A DNA stretch of 64,000 bases from Streptomyces bungoensis (lineage in GTDB: Bacteria; Actinomycetota; Actinomycetes; Streptomycetales; Streptomycetaceae), in NCBI RefSeq assembly GCF_001514215.1, contig NZ_KQ948852.1:522042-586041 (forward strand), in the 5' to 3' direction. Position numbers and translations under genes: made by a program. The notes beneath the pieces were generated by a model that saw only the letters and a list, made by a program, of their open reading frames with translations, made no database searches and was not told the origin of the DNA. Of this stretch, positions 27,085 through 35,477 are shown one piece after another (the stretch's first letter is position 1; each line of letters begins with the position of its first letter).

Positions 27085-28146
27085 ATGGCGACTTTGTGCA
27101 GACCCTCGGTGTCCGTACCGGAACACGTGATCACGATGGAGGAGACGCTCGAGCTGGCACGTACGCACCACGCGGACCACCCCCAGCTCCCGCTGGCGCT
27201 CCGGCTCATCGAGAACACGGGCGTCCGCACCCGCCACATCGTGCAGCCCATCGAGGAGACCCTGAAGCACCCCGGCTTCGAGGACCGCAACAAGCTCTAC
27301 GAGGCCGAGGCCAAGGCCCGCGTCCCCGCGGTGATCCAGCGGGCGCTGGACGACGCGGAACTCCTGACCTCCGACATCGACGTCATCATCTACGTGTCGT
27401 GCACGGGCTTCATGATGCCCTCGCTGACCGCGTGGCTGATCAACGAGATGGACTTCCAGAGCACCACCCGGCAGCTCCCCATAGCCCAGCTGGGCTGTGC
27501 GGCCGGCGGTGCGGCCATCAACCGGGCCCACGACTTCTGCTCGGCCTACCCGGAGGCCAACGCGCTCATCGTGGCCTGCGAGTTCTGCTCGCTGTGCTAC
27601 CAGCCGACCGACCTCGGCGTGGGCTCGCTGCTGTCCAACGGCCTGTTCGGCGACGGCATCGCCGCGGCCGTGGTGCGCGGGCAGGGCGGCACCGGCGTCA
27701 GACTCGAGCGCAACGGGTCGTACCTGATACCCAAGACCGAGGACTGGATCGCGTACGACGTGCGCGCCACCGGCTTCCACTTCCTGCTGGACAAGCGGGT
27801 GCCCACGACGATGGAGCCGCTCGCCCCGGCCCTGCAGGACCTGGCCGGCACGCACGGCTGGAACGCCTCCGAGCTGGACTTCTACATCATCCACGCCGGC
27901 GGGCCCCGAATACTCGACGACCTCAGCAAGTTCCTGAAGGTCGAGCCGCACGCGTTCCGGTTCAGCCGGTCCACGCTCACCGAGTACGGGAACATCGCCA
28001 GCGCCGTCGTCCTGGACGCGCTGCGCCGCCTGTTCGACGAGGGCGGTGCCGAGCCCGAGGCGCGCGGGCTGCTGGCCGGCTTCGGTCCCGGCATCACCGC
28101 CGAGATGACCGTCGGCCGCTGGGCCCAGGGGAACGGGGGGGCCTGA
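27085..28146 (+). CDS. rppA: 1,3,6,8-tetrahydroxynaphthalene synthase (type III polyketide synthase)
   Basis: 353 residues. It condenses five malonyl-CoA into 1,3,6,8-tetrahydroxynaphthalene, which oxidises to flaviolin. The catalytic triad is visible: Cys138 (AQLGCAAGG), His in FYIIHAGGPR and Asn in TEYGNIASA. Cys106 (IIYVSCTGF), known to shape malonyl-primer specificity in RppA, is present. The ATG at 27085 has AGGGACGG upstream; a longer frame from 27025 lacks support. The stop overlaps the P450 start (TGATG). First gene of the pigment operon with the P450 and the cupin protein. Confidence 0.96.
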   Translation: MATLCRPSVSVPEHVITMEETLELARTHHADHPQLPLALRLIENTGVRTRHIVQPIEETLKHPGFEDRNKLYEAEAKARVPAVIQRALDDAELLTSDIDVIIYVSCTGFMMPSLTAWLINEMDFQSTTRQLPIAQLGCAAGGAAINRAHDFCSAYPEANALIVACEFCSLCYQPTDLGVGSLLSNGLFGDGIAAAVVRGQGGTGVRLERNGSYLIPKTEDWIAYDVRATGFHFLLDKRVPTTMEPLAPALQDLAGTHGWNASELDFYIIHAGGPRILDDLSKFLKVEPHAFRFSRSTLTEYGNIASAVVLDALRRLFDEGGAEPEARGLLAGFGPGITAEMTVGRWAQGNGGA

Positions 28147-29360
28147 TGGCCGAGGAGACCCTCACCGAGACCCCGCCCCCGATCCGGCACTGGCCGGCCC
28201 TCGACCTGACCGGGACGGACTTCGACCCGGTGCTGGCCGAGCTGATGGAGGAGGGCCCGGTCACCCGCATCCAGCTGCCCAACGGCGAGGGCTGGGCGTG
28301 GCTGGTCACCCGGTACGACGACGTGCGCACGGTGGCCAACGACCCCCGCTTCAGCCGGGAGGCGGTCATGGGCCGCCAGGTCACCCGGCTCGCCCCGCAC
28401 TTCATCCCCGACCGGGGAGCGGTCGGCTTCCTCGACCCGCCCGACCACACGCGGCTGCGCCGCTCGGTGGCCGCCGCGTTCACCGCCAAGGGCGTGGAGC
28501 GCATCCGCGACCGGGCACGCGCCCTGCTGGACGAACTGGTCGACGAGATGCTGCAGGACGGGCCGCCCGCCGACCTGACGAGTGCGGTGCTCAGCCCGTT
28601 CCCGATCGCGGTCATCTGCGAGCTGATGGGCGTCCCGGCCGCCGACCGGCACGCCATGCACACCTGGACGCAGCTGATCCTTTCCTCCGCGCACGGCAAG
28701 GAGGTCAGCGAGAAGGCCAAGCGCGAGATGAGCGCCTACTTCTCCGATCTCGTCGGGCTGCGTGAGAACAGCACGGCCGAGGACGTCACCTCGCTGCTCG
28801 GCGCCGCCGTGGGCCGGGGCGAGGTGACCCTGGAGGAGGCCGTCGGCCTCGCCGTCCTCCTCCAGATCGGCGGCGAGGCGGTCACCAACAACAGCGGCCA
28901 GATGTTCCATCTGCTGCTGAGCCGCCCCGAGCTGGCCGAACGCCTGCGCTGCGAACCGGGGATCCGGCCCCGGGCCATCGACGAACTGCTGCGCTACATC
29001 CCGCACCGCAACGCCGTCGGCCTGTCCCGGATCGCCCTGGAGGACGTGGAGATCGCGGGCGCGCGCATCCGCGCCGGCGACGTGGTCTACGTCTCCTACC
29101 TGGCCGCCAACCGCGACCCGGACGTCTTCCCGGACCCGGAGGACATCGACTTCTCCCGCAGCCCCAACCCGCACGTGGCGTTCGGCTTCGGCCCGCACTA
29201 CTGCCCCGGCGGCATGCTGGCCCGGCTGGAGTCGGAACTCCTCGTGGACGCCCTGCTGGACCGGGTGCCGGGCCTGAGACTCGCCGTGCCCCCGAACCAG
29301 GTGCCCTTCCGCAAGGGCGCGTTGATCCGGGGCCCCGAGTCCCTGCCGGTTGCCTGGTGA
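28146..29360 (+). CDS. Cytochrome P450, CYP158A-like (flaviolin coupling)
   Basis: 404 residues, the same length as CYP158A2. Heme ligand Cys353 lies in FGFGPHYCPGG. The ExxR motif is in IDELLRYIPHR, and the I-helix reads LLQIGGEAVTNNSG, lacking the usual acid-threonine pair as in CYP158A2. By homology it couples flaviolin units to biflaviolin or triflaviolin, dark pigments that may protect against ultraviolet light. Start and stop overlap with rppA indicate translational coupling. Redox partners are not encoded nearby. Confidence 0.93.
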   Translation: MAEETLTETPPPIRHWPALDLTGTDFDPVLAELMEEGPVTRIQLPNGEGWAWLVTRYDDVRTVANDPRFSREAVMGRQVTRLAPHFIPDRGAVGFLDPPDHTRLRRSVAAAFTAKGVERIRDRARALLDELVDEMLQDGPPADLTSAVLSPFPIAVICELMGVPAADRHAMHTWTQLILSSAHGKEVSEKAKREMSAYFSDLVGLRENSTAEDVTSLLGAAVGRGEVTLEEAVGLAVLLQIGGEAVTNNSGQMFHLLLSRPELAERLRCEPGIRPRAIDELLRYIPHRNAVGLSRIALEDVEIAGARIRAGDVVYVSYLAANRDPDVFPDPEDIDFSRSPNPHVAFGFGPHYCPGGMLARLESELLVDALLDRVPGLRLAVPPNQVPFRKGALIRGPESLPVAW

Positions 29361-29367
29361 GCGGACC

Positions 29368-29889
29368 ATGACGGAGTCCGAGGGACTGCTCGTGCCGCCG
29401 GGCCACGGCCGTGTCGTGGAGACACCCGCCCAGCGCGTGACGTTCAAGGTCACCGGCACGCACTCGCGCATGGCCTCCACCTTCGAGGTGGAGGTCCCGC
29501 CGGGCTTCGACGTCGGCGCCCATGTCCACGCCCGGAGCGAGGAGTTGTTCTACGTCCTCGAGGGCGAGCTGGACGTCCTCGCCTTCGAGCCCCGCATCCG
29601 CACGCCCGACAACTGGCAGAAGTGGGAGTCGAGTTCGGGCAGCAGGGTGGTCCGGGCCACCCCCGGCACGGTCATCGTCGTGCCGCCCGGCTGCCCGCAC
29701 GCCTTCGCCAACCCCACGGGCACACCGGCGAAGATGTTCTTCCAGACGTCCCCGCCGCCGGACCACGAGCGCTACTTCGAGGAGCTGCTGGAGATCCTGC
29801 GCGGCGACGGCCCGCCGGACCAGGAGGCGATCGAGGCGCTGCGGGTGAAGTACGACATCGAACAGCTCACCCCGCTGAAGCACGGGTGA
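29368..29889 (+). CDS. Cupin-domain protein of the rppA operon
   Basis: 173 residues with a single cupin barrel. Metal-site motif 1 is GAHVHARSEELFYVLEGEL near residues 44-62 and motif 2 is GTVIVVPPGCPHAFANP near 98-114; the second histidine is present. The ATG at 29368 follows the P450 stop after 7 nt. In related clusters the cupin protein acts on flaviolin or its precursor, for example in oxidation of tetrahydroxynaphthalene. The operon ends at a strong terminator 28 nt downstream. Role inferred from context. Confidence 0.88.
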   Translation: MTESEGLLVPPGHGRVVETPAQRVTFKVTGTHSRMASTFEVEVPPGFDVGAHVHARSEELFYVLEGELDVLAFEPRIRTPDNWQKWESSSGSRVVRATPGTVIVVPPGCPHAFANPTGTPAKMFFQTSPPPDHERYFEELLEILRGDGPPDQEAIEALRVKYDIEQLTPLKHG

Positions 29890-29916
29890 GACCGCCGGAC
29901 CGCGGTGAGAGCGGTG

Positions 29917-29952
29917 GCCGGAGGGGCGCGGAGGCACCCGCGCCCCTCCGGC
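29917..29952. terminator. Bidirectional hairpin terminator of the rppA operon
   Basis: A perfect 15-bp stem (left arm 29917-29931, right arm 29938-29952) with a 6-nt loop lies between the convergent cupin and acyl-CoA dehydrogenase genes. Confidence 0.85.
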
Positions 29953-29953
29953 G

Positions 29954-31180
29954 CTACCGGATCGGCATCCCCGACAGGGTCCGCGCGATCACCAGCCGCT
30001 GGATCTCGCTCGTGCCCTCGAAGATCGTGTAGATGGCGGCGTCCCGGTGCATCCGCTCGACGGGGTACTCACGGGTGTACCCGTTCCCGCCCAGGATCTG
30101 GACCGCCTGGGCGGTCACCTTCTTCGCCGTCTCGCTGGCGAACAGCTTCGACATCGACCCCTCGGCGGCGGTGAACGGCTTGCCGCTGACCGCCATCCAG
30201 GACGCCCGCCACACCAGCAGCCGCGCCGCGTCGATCTGCGTGCGCATGTCCGCCAGCTGGAAGGCGACCCCCTGGTTGTCGATGATCGGGCGCCCGAACT
30301 GCTCCCGGGTCTTCGCGTAGTCGAGGGCGACCTCGTAGGCGGCCCGGGCGGTGCCGACCGCCATCGCGCCGACCGCCGGCCGCGAGGCCTCGAACGTCGC
30401 CATGGCCGCGTTCTTCACCCGCTCGCCGCCCTGCCGGGCCCTCTCCCGGGCGCGGGCGAGCCGCTCGTCCAGCTTCTCCTTGCCGCCGAGCAGGCAGGAG
30501 CCGGGGACGCGCACGCCGTCGAGGACGACCTCGGCGGTGTGCGAGGCGCGGATGCCGTGCTTCTTGAACTTCTGCCCCTGGGTGAGCCCGGGCGTACCCG
30601 GCGGGACGATGAAGGAGGCGTGACCCTTGGACCCCAGCTCCGGGTCGACGACGGCCACGACGACGTGGACGTTGGCGATGCCGCCGTTGGTCGCCCAGGT
30701 CTTCGTGCCGTTGATCACCCACTCGTCCTTGGCCTCGTCGTACACCGCGCGCGTGCGCATGGAGGCCACGTCGGAGCCGGCGTCCGGCTCGGAGGAGCAG
30801 AAGGCCGCGACCTTCACGTCGCTCGGGTCGCCGTACATCTGCGGGATCCAGGTGCCGATCTGTTCCTCGGTTCCGTTGGCGAGAACGCCCACGGCGGCGA
30901 GGCCGGTGCCCACAATGGACAGGGCGATGCCCGCGTCGCCCCAGAAGAGCTCCTCCATGGCCATCGGGATGCCGAGGCCGGTGGGGTCGAAGTACTGCTG
31001 CGCGTAGAAGTCGAGGGAGTAGATGCCGACCTTCGCGGCCTCCTGGATGACCGGCCAGGGAGTCTCCTCACGCTCGTCCCATTCGGCGGCCGCGGGGCGG
31101 ATGACGTCGGCCGCGAAGCCGTGCAGCCAGTCCCGGACCTCCTTCTGTTCGTCGTTGAGCTCCATGGTGAACTCGGCCAT
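29954..31180 (-). CDS. Acyl-CoA dehydrogenase
   Basis: 408 residues, a complete single-subunit-type dehydrogenase. FAD and substrate motifs are [20 protein letters not shown] (about 125-144) and [15 protein letters not shown] (about 154-168). The catalytic base region near the C-terminus is [16 protein letters not shown], followed by [20 protein letters not shown]. Short- or medium-chain acyl-CoA is likely. It is divergent from the TetR gene, and a 17-bp palindrome lies between them, so the TetR probably represses it. Transcription ends at the shared hairpin after 29954. Confidence 0.92.
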   Translation of the reverse strand: MAEFTMELNDEQKEVRDWLHGFAADVIRPAAAEWDEREETPWPVIQEAAKVGIYSLDFYAQQYFDPTGLGIPMAMEELFWGDAGIALSIVGTGLAAVGVLANGTEEQIGTWIPQMYGDPSDVKVAAFCSSEPDAGSDVASMRTRAVYDEAKDEWVINGTKTWATNGGIANVHVVVAVVDPELGSKGHASFIVPPGTPGLTQGQKFKKHGIRASHTAEVVLDGVRVPGSCLLGGKEKLDERLARARERARQGGERVKNAAMATFEASRPAVGAMAVGTARAAYEVALDYAKTREQFGRPIIDNQGVAFQLADMRTQIDAARLLVWRASWMAVSGKPFTAAEGSMSKLFASETAKKVTAQAVQILGGNGYTREYPVERMHRDAAIYTIFEGTSEIQRLVIARTLSGMPIR

Positions 31181-31218
31181 GTCCCCTCCAGTGGCAGCAC
31201 GTGCGGTGGTACTAGTGG

Positions 31219-31235
31219 TGTTACTAGCGGTAACA
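31219..31235. promoter_or_regulatory. Candidate TetR operator between acyl-CoA dehydrogenase and tetR
   Basis: TGTTACTAGCGGTAACA is a 17-bp inverted repeat (TGTTAC...GTAACA with centre TAGCG) located 39 bp before the dehydrogenase start. A related half, CTGTTACCGACCAGTAG, follows at 31241-31257. The position is typical for autoregulated divergent TetR systems. Confidence 0.6.
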
Positions 31236-31363
31236 CGAGTCTGTTACCGACCAGTAGGAAAAGTCAACTCCTGATGACCCCTCGGCATCCCGTTCGATGT
31301 CAGGGCCATGGACAGTGTTAGTTTGCGCTGGCGTCACCGAATCAGCACGGGTGGGGAGAGCAC

Positions 31364-32008
31364 ATGGACACCACACAGCGGACCGATCAGCAGCGGTCCG
31401 CCGACCGCCGACGGCGCGAGCTGCTGGAGGCCGCGGACCGGGTGGTGCTGCGCGACGGCCCGCAGGCGTCGATGAACGCGATCGCCGCGGAGGCGGGGAT
31501 CACCAAGCCGATCCTCTACCGACACTTCGGCGACAAGGGCGGCCTCTACGCGGCCCTGGCCACACGGCACACGGACGCGCTCCTGGCCTCCCTGCGCGCC
31601 GCGCTGGACGCTCCCGCCGACCGTCGCGAGCGGGTCGAGGCCACCCTGGACACCTACCTCGCGGCGATCGAGGCGCGCCCCCAGGTGTACCGGTTCCTGA
31701 TGCACCCGGCCGAGGGCAGCGCGGGCGGCGACCACGGCTTCGACGTCGGCAAGCACTCGGCCCCGCTGCTGCGGCGGATGGGCGAGGAACTGGCGCAGGT
31801 CATCGAGGAGCGGCTCGACCTGGGGCCGGGAAGCCAGCAGCTGGCGCGGGTGTGGGGGCACGGGATCGTCGGCATGATGCACGCGGCCGGCGACTGGTGG
31901 CTGGGCGAACGCCCCTGTTCCCGCGCCGAACTGGTCCGCTCCCTCGCGGACCTGCTGTGGGGCCGGCTCGCGGCGGCCGGGGACCGGGTGGGGGGTCCCG
32001 GGTTCTGA
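31364..32008 (+). CDS. TetR-family transcriptional regulator
   Basis: 214 residues. The helix-turn-helix lies near 20-65 (ELLEAADRVVLRDG...MNAIAAEAGITKPILYRHFGDKGGLY). The C-terminal ligand domain (about 70-205) contains YLAAIEARPQVYRFLMHPAE, a form common in fatty-acyl-responsive regulators. It is divergent from the acyl-CoA dehydrogenase, with an inverted repeat between them, so acyl-CoA derepression is a reasonable inference. The last codons and the stop lie inside the tandemly repeated junction sequence that continues to the end of def, so the C-terminal tail may be recent. Confidence 0.92.
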   Translation: MDTTQRTDQQRSADRRRRELLEAADRVVLRDGPQASMNAIAAEAGITKPILYRHFGDKGGLYAALATRHTDALLASLRAALDAPADRRERVEATLDTYLAAIEARPQVYRFLMHPAEGSAGGDHGFDVGKHSAPLLRRMGEELAQVIEERLDLGPGSQQLARVWGHGIVGMMHAAGDWWLGERPCSRAELVRSLADLLWGRLAAAGDRVGGPGF

Positions 32009-32640
32009 CGGTCCTTCGTCACCCCGCGGACGCATCAGCCCGCGTCGCGCGGCGATCCGCGGCCGGGTAGCGACCCCGCGCCGCGAGGGCCGTTTCCCAC
32101 CCGCGCAGGCTCCGGACCCCGGCGCCCCGGGACCGTACGGGTCCCGGGCTCCGACGGCCGCTTGTCACCCCCACCCGACCTCGCCGCGCGCTTCCCCGCA
32201 CCCGTGACCGGGGGCCGTCCGCGCGGTGCCGTCGCGCCCGGCGGTCCGCCGCAGCAGCCTGCGGGTGTGGTGGCGGGGAGGGCCCGCCCCTTTCCCGTTT
32301 CCCGCGCCGAGACGGTCCTGTGCGGAGCTGCTGCGGGTCAGCTCGCGGCGGCCGCAGACCGAGGGGGAGGTCCCGGGTTCCGACGCTCCTTCGTCACCCG
32401 TGCACCCGCCGGACCGCGTCGCGCGGCAAACCGGGAGGGACCCCGCGCTCCGACGGCCGTTCCCCACCGCAGACACGCCGGACCCCGCCGCCCGGTGACC
32501 CGGGACCGTACGGGCACCCGGGCGCTACGGCGGCCGTCCGTCACCCGGTAACGCGCCCGACCTCGTCGCGCGCTTCCCCCCGCTCCTCGCCGGGGGCGCC
32601 CGCGCGGTGCCAGGAGGTCCGGGCGATCTGCCGTGCCAGC
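31915..32640. repeat. Tandem duplication of the tetR-def convergent junction (period about 375-380 bp)
   Basis: Two diverged copies, about 31915-32290 and 32290-32640, are in tandem. Matching landmarks are GTCCCGGGTTC at 31995 and 32370 (375 bp apart), GACCGTACGG at 32131 and 32504 (373) and GCGCGCTTCC at 32186 and 32568 (382). The first copy starts with the true tetR 3' end and ends with a broken def 3' end. The second starts with a broken tetR 3' end (CCCGCGCCGA...CTCGCGGCGGCCG) and ends with the true def. Within each copy a unit of about 70-75 bp built around CCGGGYTCCGACGG recurs three times. This accounts for the 532 bp between the genes (32009-32540); I see no further gene there. Confidence 0.75.
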
Positions 32641-33140
32641 CTGCGTCGGCGCCACCCCGTCAGGTGGTCCGCGTACACCCTGCCCTCCAGATGGTCGCAC
32701 TCGTGCTGCAGGCACCGGGCGAAGAAGCCCGTGCCGTGCACCGTCACCGGCTCCCCCGTCACCGTGAAGCCCTCGACCACCGCGTGGTCGTAGCGCTCGG
32801 TGCCGGCCTCCAGTCCCGGCAGGGACAGGCAGCCCTCCGGGCCGCGGACCACCACGCCGTCCGTCTCCACCAGGCGCGGGTTGACCAGGTGGCCGAGGTG
32901 GCGGACGTCCTCGTCGTCGGGACAGTCGTAGACGAACACCCGCAGAGCGGACCCGATCTGGTTCGCGGCCAGGCCCACCCCCTGGGCCGCGTACATGGTG
33001 GCGAACAAGTCCTGCACGAGATCCTCCAGTTCGGGCCCGAAGCCCGTGACGTCCCGGCAGGGCTCGCGCAGGACGGGGTCCCCGAGCAGGATGAGGGGCC
33101 GGACGCGCCCGCGGGCGCCCGGGATGGAACCGTGTCGCAT
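32541..33140 (-). CDS. def: Peptide deformylase
   Basis: 199 residues with the three deformylase motifs: GVGLAANQIG near residues 54-63, EGCLSLPG near 101-108 (zinc or iron ligand Cys) and QHECDHLEGR near 144-153 (two His ligands and catalytic Glu). It removes the N-formyl group from nascent proteins. The ATG at 33140 follows a sequence without a strong ribosome site. Upstream frames have no support. The last 15-20 codons fall in the duplicated junction repeat and are basic and low in complexity (GEERGEARDEVGRV), so the tail is unlikely to matter for activity. Confidence 0.94.
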   Translation of the reverse strand: MRHGSIPGARGRVRPLILLGDPVLREPCRDVTGFGPELEDLVQDLFATMYAAQGVGLAANQIGSALRVFVYDCPDDEDVRHLGHLVNPRLVETDGVVVRGPEGCLSLPGLEAGTERYDHAVVEGFTVTGEPVTVHGTGFFARCLQHECDHLEGRVYADHLTGWRRRRLARQIARTSWHRAGAPGEERGEARDEVGRVTG

Positions 33141-33218
33141 GGCGGCAAGGGTACGGTTCCCTCGGCCACGCCCGCCGCGCAGCGTGGGCCGGGATTCGGG
33201 TGTGCGAACGGATCTCGA

Positions 33219-33224
33219 TAGGCT
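33219..33224 (+). promoter_or_regulatory. -10 element of the murT-gatD operon
   Basis: TAGGCT, a good Streptomyces -10 match, lies 65 nt before the murT ATG in the space divergent from def. No clear -35 was assigned. Confidence 0.45.
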
Positions 33225-33288
33225 GAGGCCCACACCACGTTGCCGGATGGCTCACGCGCGGCGCGTACGCAAGGAGGATCGAGAACTG

Positions 33289-34527
33289 ATGGCAGGCAAC
33301 TCGGACCCGCTCTCGCCGCGGGCCAAGCTGGCCGTGACCGCGGGCAAGGCGGTCGCCGCGGCATCGCGGGCCGCGGGACGCGGCAGCGGGTCGGTGATCG
33401 GTGGCCGGGTGGCGCTCAAACTCGACCCCGACCTCCTCGCCCGGCTCGCGCAGAACCTGGACGTCGTCCTGGTCTCCGCCACGAACGGCAAGACCACCAC
33501 CACCCGGCTCATCGCCGAGGCGCTGCGCGCCGCCGGCCCGGTCGTGTCGAACGCGCTGGGCGCCAACATGCCGGCCGGCATCACCTCGGCGCTCGCCGGC
33601 GGCTCGGACGCCAAGTTCGGTGTCATCGAGGTGGACGAGAAGTACCTGGCCGGGGTCGCCCGGGACACCAGCCCCAAGTGCATCGCCCTGCTCAACCTCT
33701 CCCGCGACCAGCTCGACCGCGCCGCCGAGACCCGGATGCTCGCCGAGAACTGGCGCGAGGGCCTCGCCGGGTCCAAGGCCGTGATCGTCGCCAACTGCGA
33801 CGACCCGCTGGTCGTGTGGGCCGCCTCCTCCTCCCCGAACGTGGTCTGGGTCGCGGCCGGGCAGATGTGGAAGGACGACGCCTGGTCCTGCCCGTCGTGC
33901 GGCGGCGTGATGCAGCGCCCCGGCGACGACTGGTTCTGCGGCGAGTGCGGCTTCCGCCGGCCGACGCCGAGCTGGGCCCTGTCCGGCGACCACGTGCTGG
34001 ACCCGCACGGCTCCGCCTGGCCGATCCACCTGCAGCTGCCGGGCCGCGCCAACAAGGCGAACGCGGCCAGCTCCGCGGCCGTCGCCGCCGTCTTCGGGGT
34101 GCCGCCGCAGGTCGCCCTGGAGCGCATGTACCAGGTGCAGGCGGTGGCCGGACGGTACGACGTCGTGCAGTTCCAGGGCCGTGACCTGCGCCTGCTGCTG
34201 GCGAAGAATCCGGCCGGCTGGCTGGAGACGTTCTCCCTGATCGACCCGCCGCCGACCCCGGTGATCCTGTCCGTGAACGCCCGCGGCGCCGACGGCACCG
34301 ACACCTCCTGGCTGTGGGACGTCGACTACACGCGGCTGACCGGCCACCCGATCTTCGTGATCGGTGACCGCAAGCTCGACCTCGCCGTCCGGCTGGAGGT
34401 CGCGAACCAGCACTTCCAGGTCTGCGAGAACCTCGACGAGGCCGTCCAGGCGGCCCCGCCGGGCCGCATCGAGGTCATCGCGAACTACACCGCGTTCCAG
34501 GACCTGCGCCGCCGCGTCGGCAACTGA
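33289..34527 (+). CDS. murT: MurT, lipid II isoglutaminyl synthase glutamine-dependent subunit
   Basis: 412 residues. A Mur-ligase central domain carries the ATP loop VSATNGKTTTTRLIAEAL near residues 64-81. A four-cysteine zinc ribbon is inserted at about 204-224 (CPSCGG...CGECG), and the C-terminal DUF1727 domain follows. With GatD it amidates the alpha-carboxyl of the D-glutamate in lipid II to D-isoglutamine. The ATG at 33289 has AAGGAGGATC upstream. It is followed after 20 nt by gatD, and the two form one operon from the TAGGCT promoter. Confidence 0.95.
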   Translation: MAGNSDPLSPRAKLAVTAGKAVAAASRAAGRGSGSVIGGRVALKLDPDLLARLAQNLDVVLVSATNGKTTTTRLIAEALRAAGPVVSNALGANMPAGITSALAGGSDAKFGVIEVDEKYLAGVARDTSPKCIALLNLSRDQLDRAAETRMLAENWREGLAGSKAVIVANCDDPLVVWAASSSPNVVWVAAGQMWKDDAWSCPSCGGVMQRPGDDWFCGECGFRRPTPSWALSGDHVLDPHGSAWPIHLQLPGRANKANAASSAAVAAVFGVPPQVALERMYQVQAVAGRYDVVQFQGRDLRLLLAKNPAGWLETFSLIDPPPTPVILSVNARGADGTDTSWLWDVDYTRLTGHPIFVIGDRKLDLAVRLEVANQHFQVCENLDEAVQAAPPGRIEVIANYTAFQDLRRRVGN

Positions 34528-34547
34528 TCATCGAAGGGCGATCACTC

Positions 34548-35276
34548 ATGAGCGACAACCAACTGCGGCTGGTGTGGATCTACCCGGACCTGCTGAGCAC
34601 CTACGGCGACCAGGGCAACGCGCTCGTCGTCGAGCGCCGGGCGCGGCAGCGGGGCCTGGACGTGGCCCGGCTCGACGTGCGCAGCGACCAGCCGATCCCG
34701 ACGTCGGGCGACATCTACCTGATCGGCGGCGGCGAGGACCGCCCGCAGCGGCTCGCGGCCGAGCGGCTGCGCCGTGACGGGCACCTGCACCGGGCGGTGG
34801 AGAACGGCGCGATCGTGTTCTCCGTGTGCGCCGGCTACCAGATCCTCGGGCACGAGTTCATCAACGACCTCGGCCAGCGCGAGCCCGGTCTCGGCCTGCT
34901 CGACGTGGTGTCGGTGCGCGGCGAGGGCGAGCGGTGCGTCGGCGACGTGCTCGCGGACATCGACCCGCAGCTCGGGCTGCCCCAGCTGACGGGCTTCGAG
35001 AACCACCAGGGCGTCACCCACCTCGGCGCCACCGCCCGCCCCTTCGCCCGGACGCTGATCGGCAAGGGCAACGGCACCGGGGACGGCACGGAGGGCGCGT
35101 ACAACGGGACGGTCTTCGGCACGTACATGCACGGGCCGGTCCTGGCCCGCAACCCGCAGATCGCCGACCTGCTGCTGAAGCTCGCGCTCGACGTCAACGC
35201 GCTGCCGCCGATCGACGACCGCTGGTACGAGGCGCTGCGCACCGAGCGGATCGCCGCCGCCCAGCAGCCCGCCTGA
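34548..35276 (+). CDS. gatD: GatD, type 1 glutamine amidotransferase of lipid II amidation
   Basis: 242 residues of the CobB/CobQ-like amidotransferase family. Nucleophile Cys94 is in VFSVCAGYQILG and the catalytic histidine in GTYMHGPVLAR near 190. It supplies ammonia from glutamine to MurT. Cys94 is at the same position as in the S. aureus GatD. It starts 20 nt after murT and is followed by a terminator-like hairpin at 35354-35382. Confidence 0.95.
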   Translation: MSDNQLRLVWIYPDLLSTYGDQGNALVVERRARQRGLDVARLDVRSDQPIPTSGDIYLIGGGEDRPQRLAAERLRRDGHLHRAVENGAIVFSVCAGYQILGHEFINDLGQREPGLGLLDVVSVRGEGERCVGDVLADIDPQLGLPQLTGFENHQGVTHLGATARPFARTLIGKGNGTGDGTEGAYNGTVFGTYMHGPVLARNPQIADLLLKLALDVNALPPIDDRWYEALRTERIAAAQQPA

Positions 35277-35353
35277 GCACGACCCCAGCGAGGTTCCAGC
35301 GTGGTGGGGCAGCTTCGTGGAGGGCCCGCCTGACAGGCCGTCCGCTCACATGT

Positions 35354-35382
35354 GCGGGCGCGTCCAGCAGGCGGACGCCCGC
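35354..35382 (+). terminator. Hairpin terminator after gatD
   Basis: GCGGGCG(CG)TCC pairs with GGACGCCCGC with a two-base bulge and a 7-nt loop. It lies 77 nt after the gatD stop, ahead of the pfkA promoter. Confidence 0.6.
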
Positions 35383-35406
35383 TACGGAGCGACCCCCTCA
35401 CGCCGG

Positions 35407-35451
35407 TAGGGTGACCGGGAATCCGCCGGACGACGTGGTCCGGTTTCCCGG
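35407..35451 (+). promoter_or_regulatory. pfkA promoter -10 and 5'-leader hairpin
   Basis: TAGGGT at 35407-35412 is a plausible -10. The transcript would then carry a two-part hairpin: outer arms CCGGGAA (35415-35421) and TTCCCGG (35445-35451), inner arms CCGGAC (35426-35431) and GTCCGG (35438-35443) with a GACGTG loop. It ends 26 nt before the ATG and could block or protect the message. Confidence 0.45.
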
Positions 35452-35477
35452 CCCACGTTGAGAAGGTATTTCGGGCT

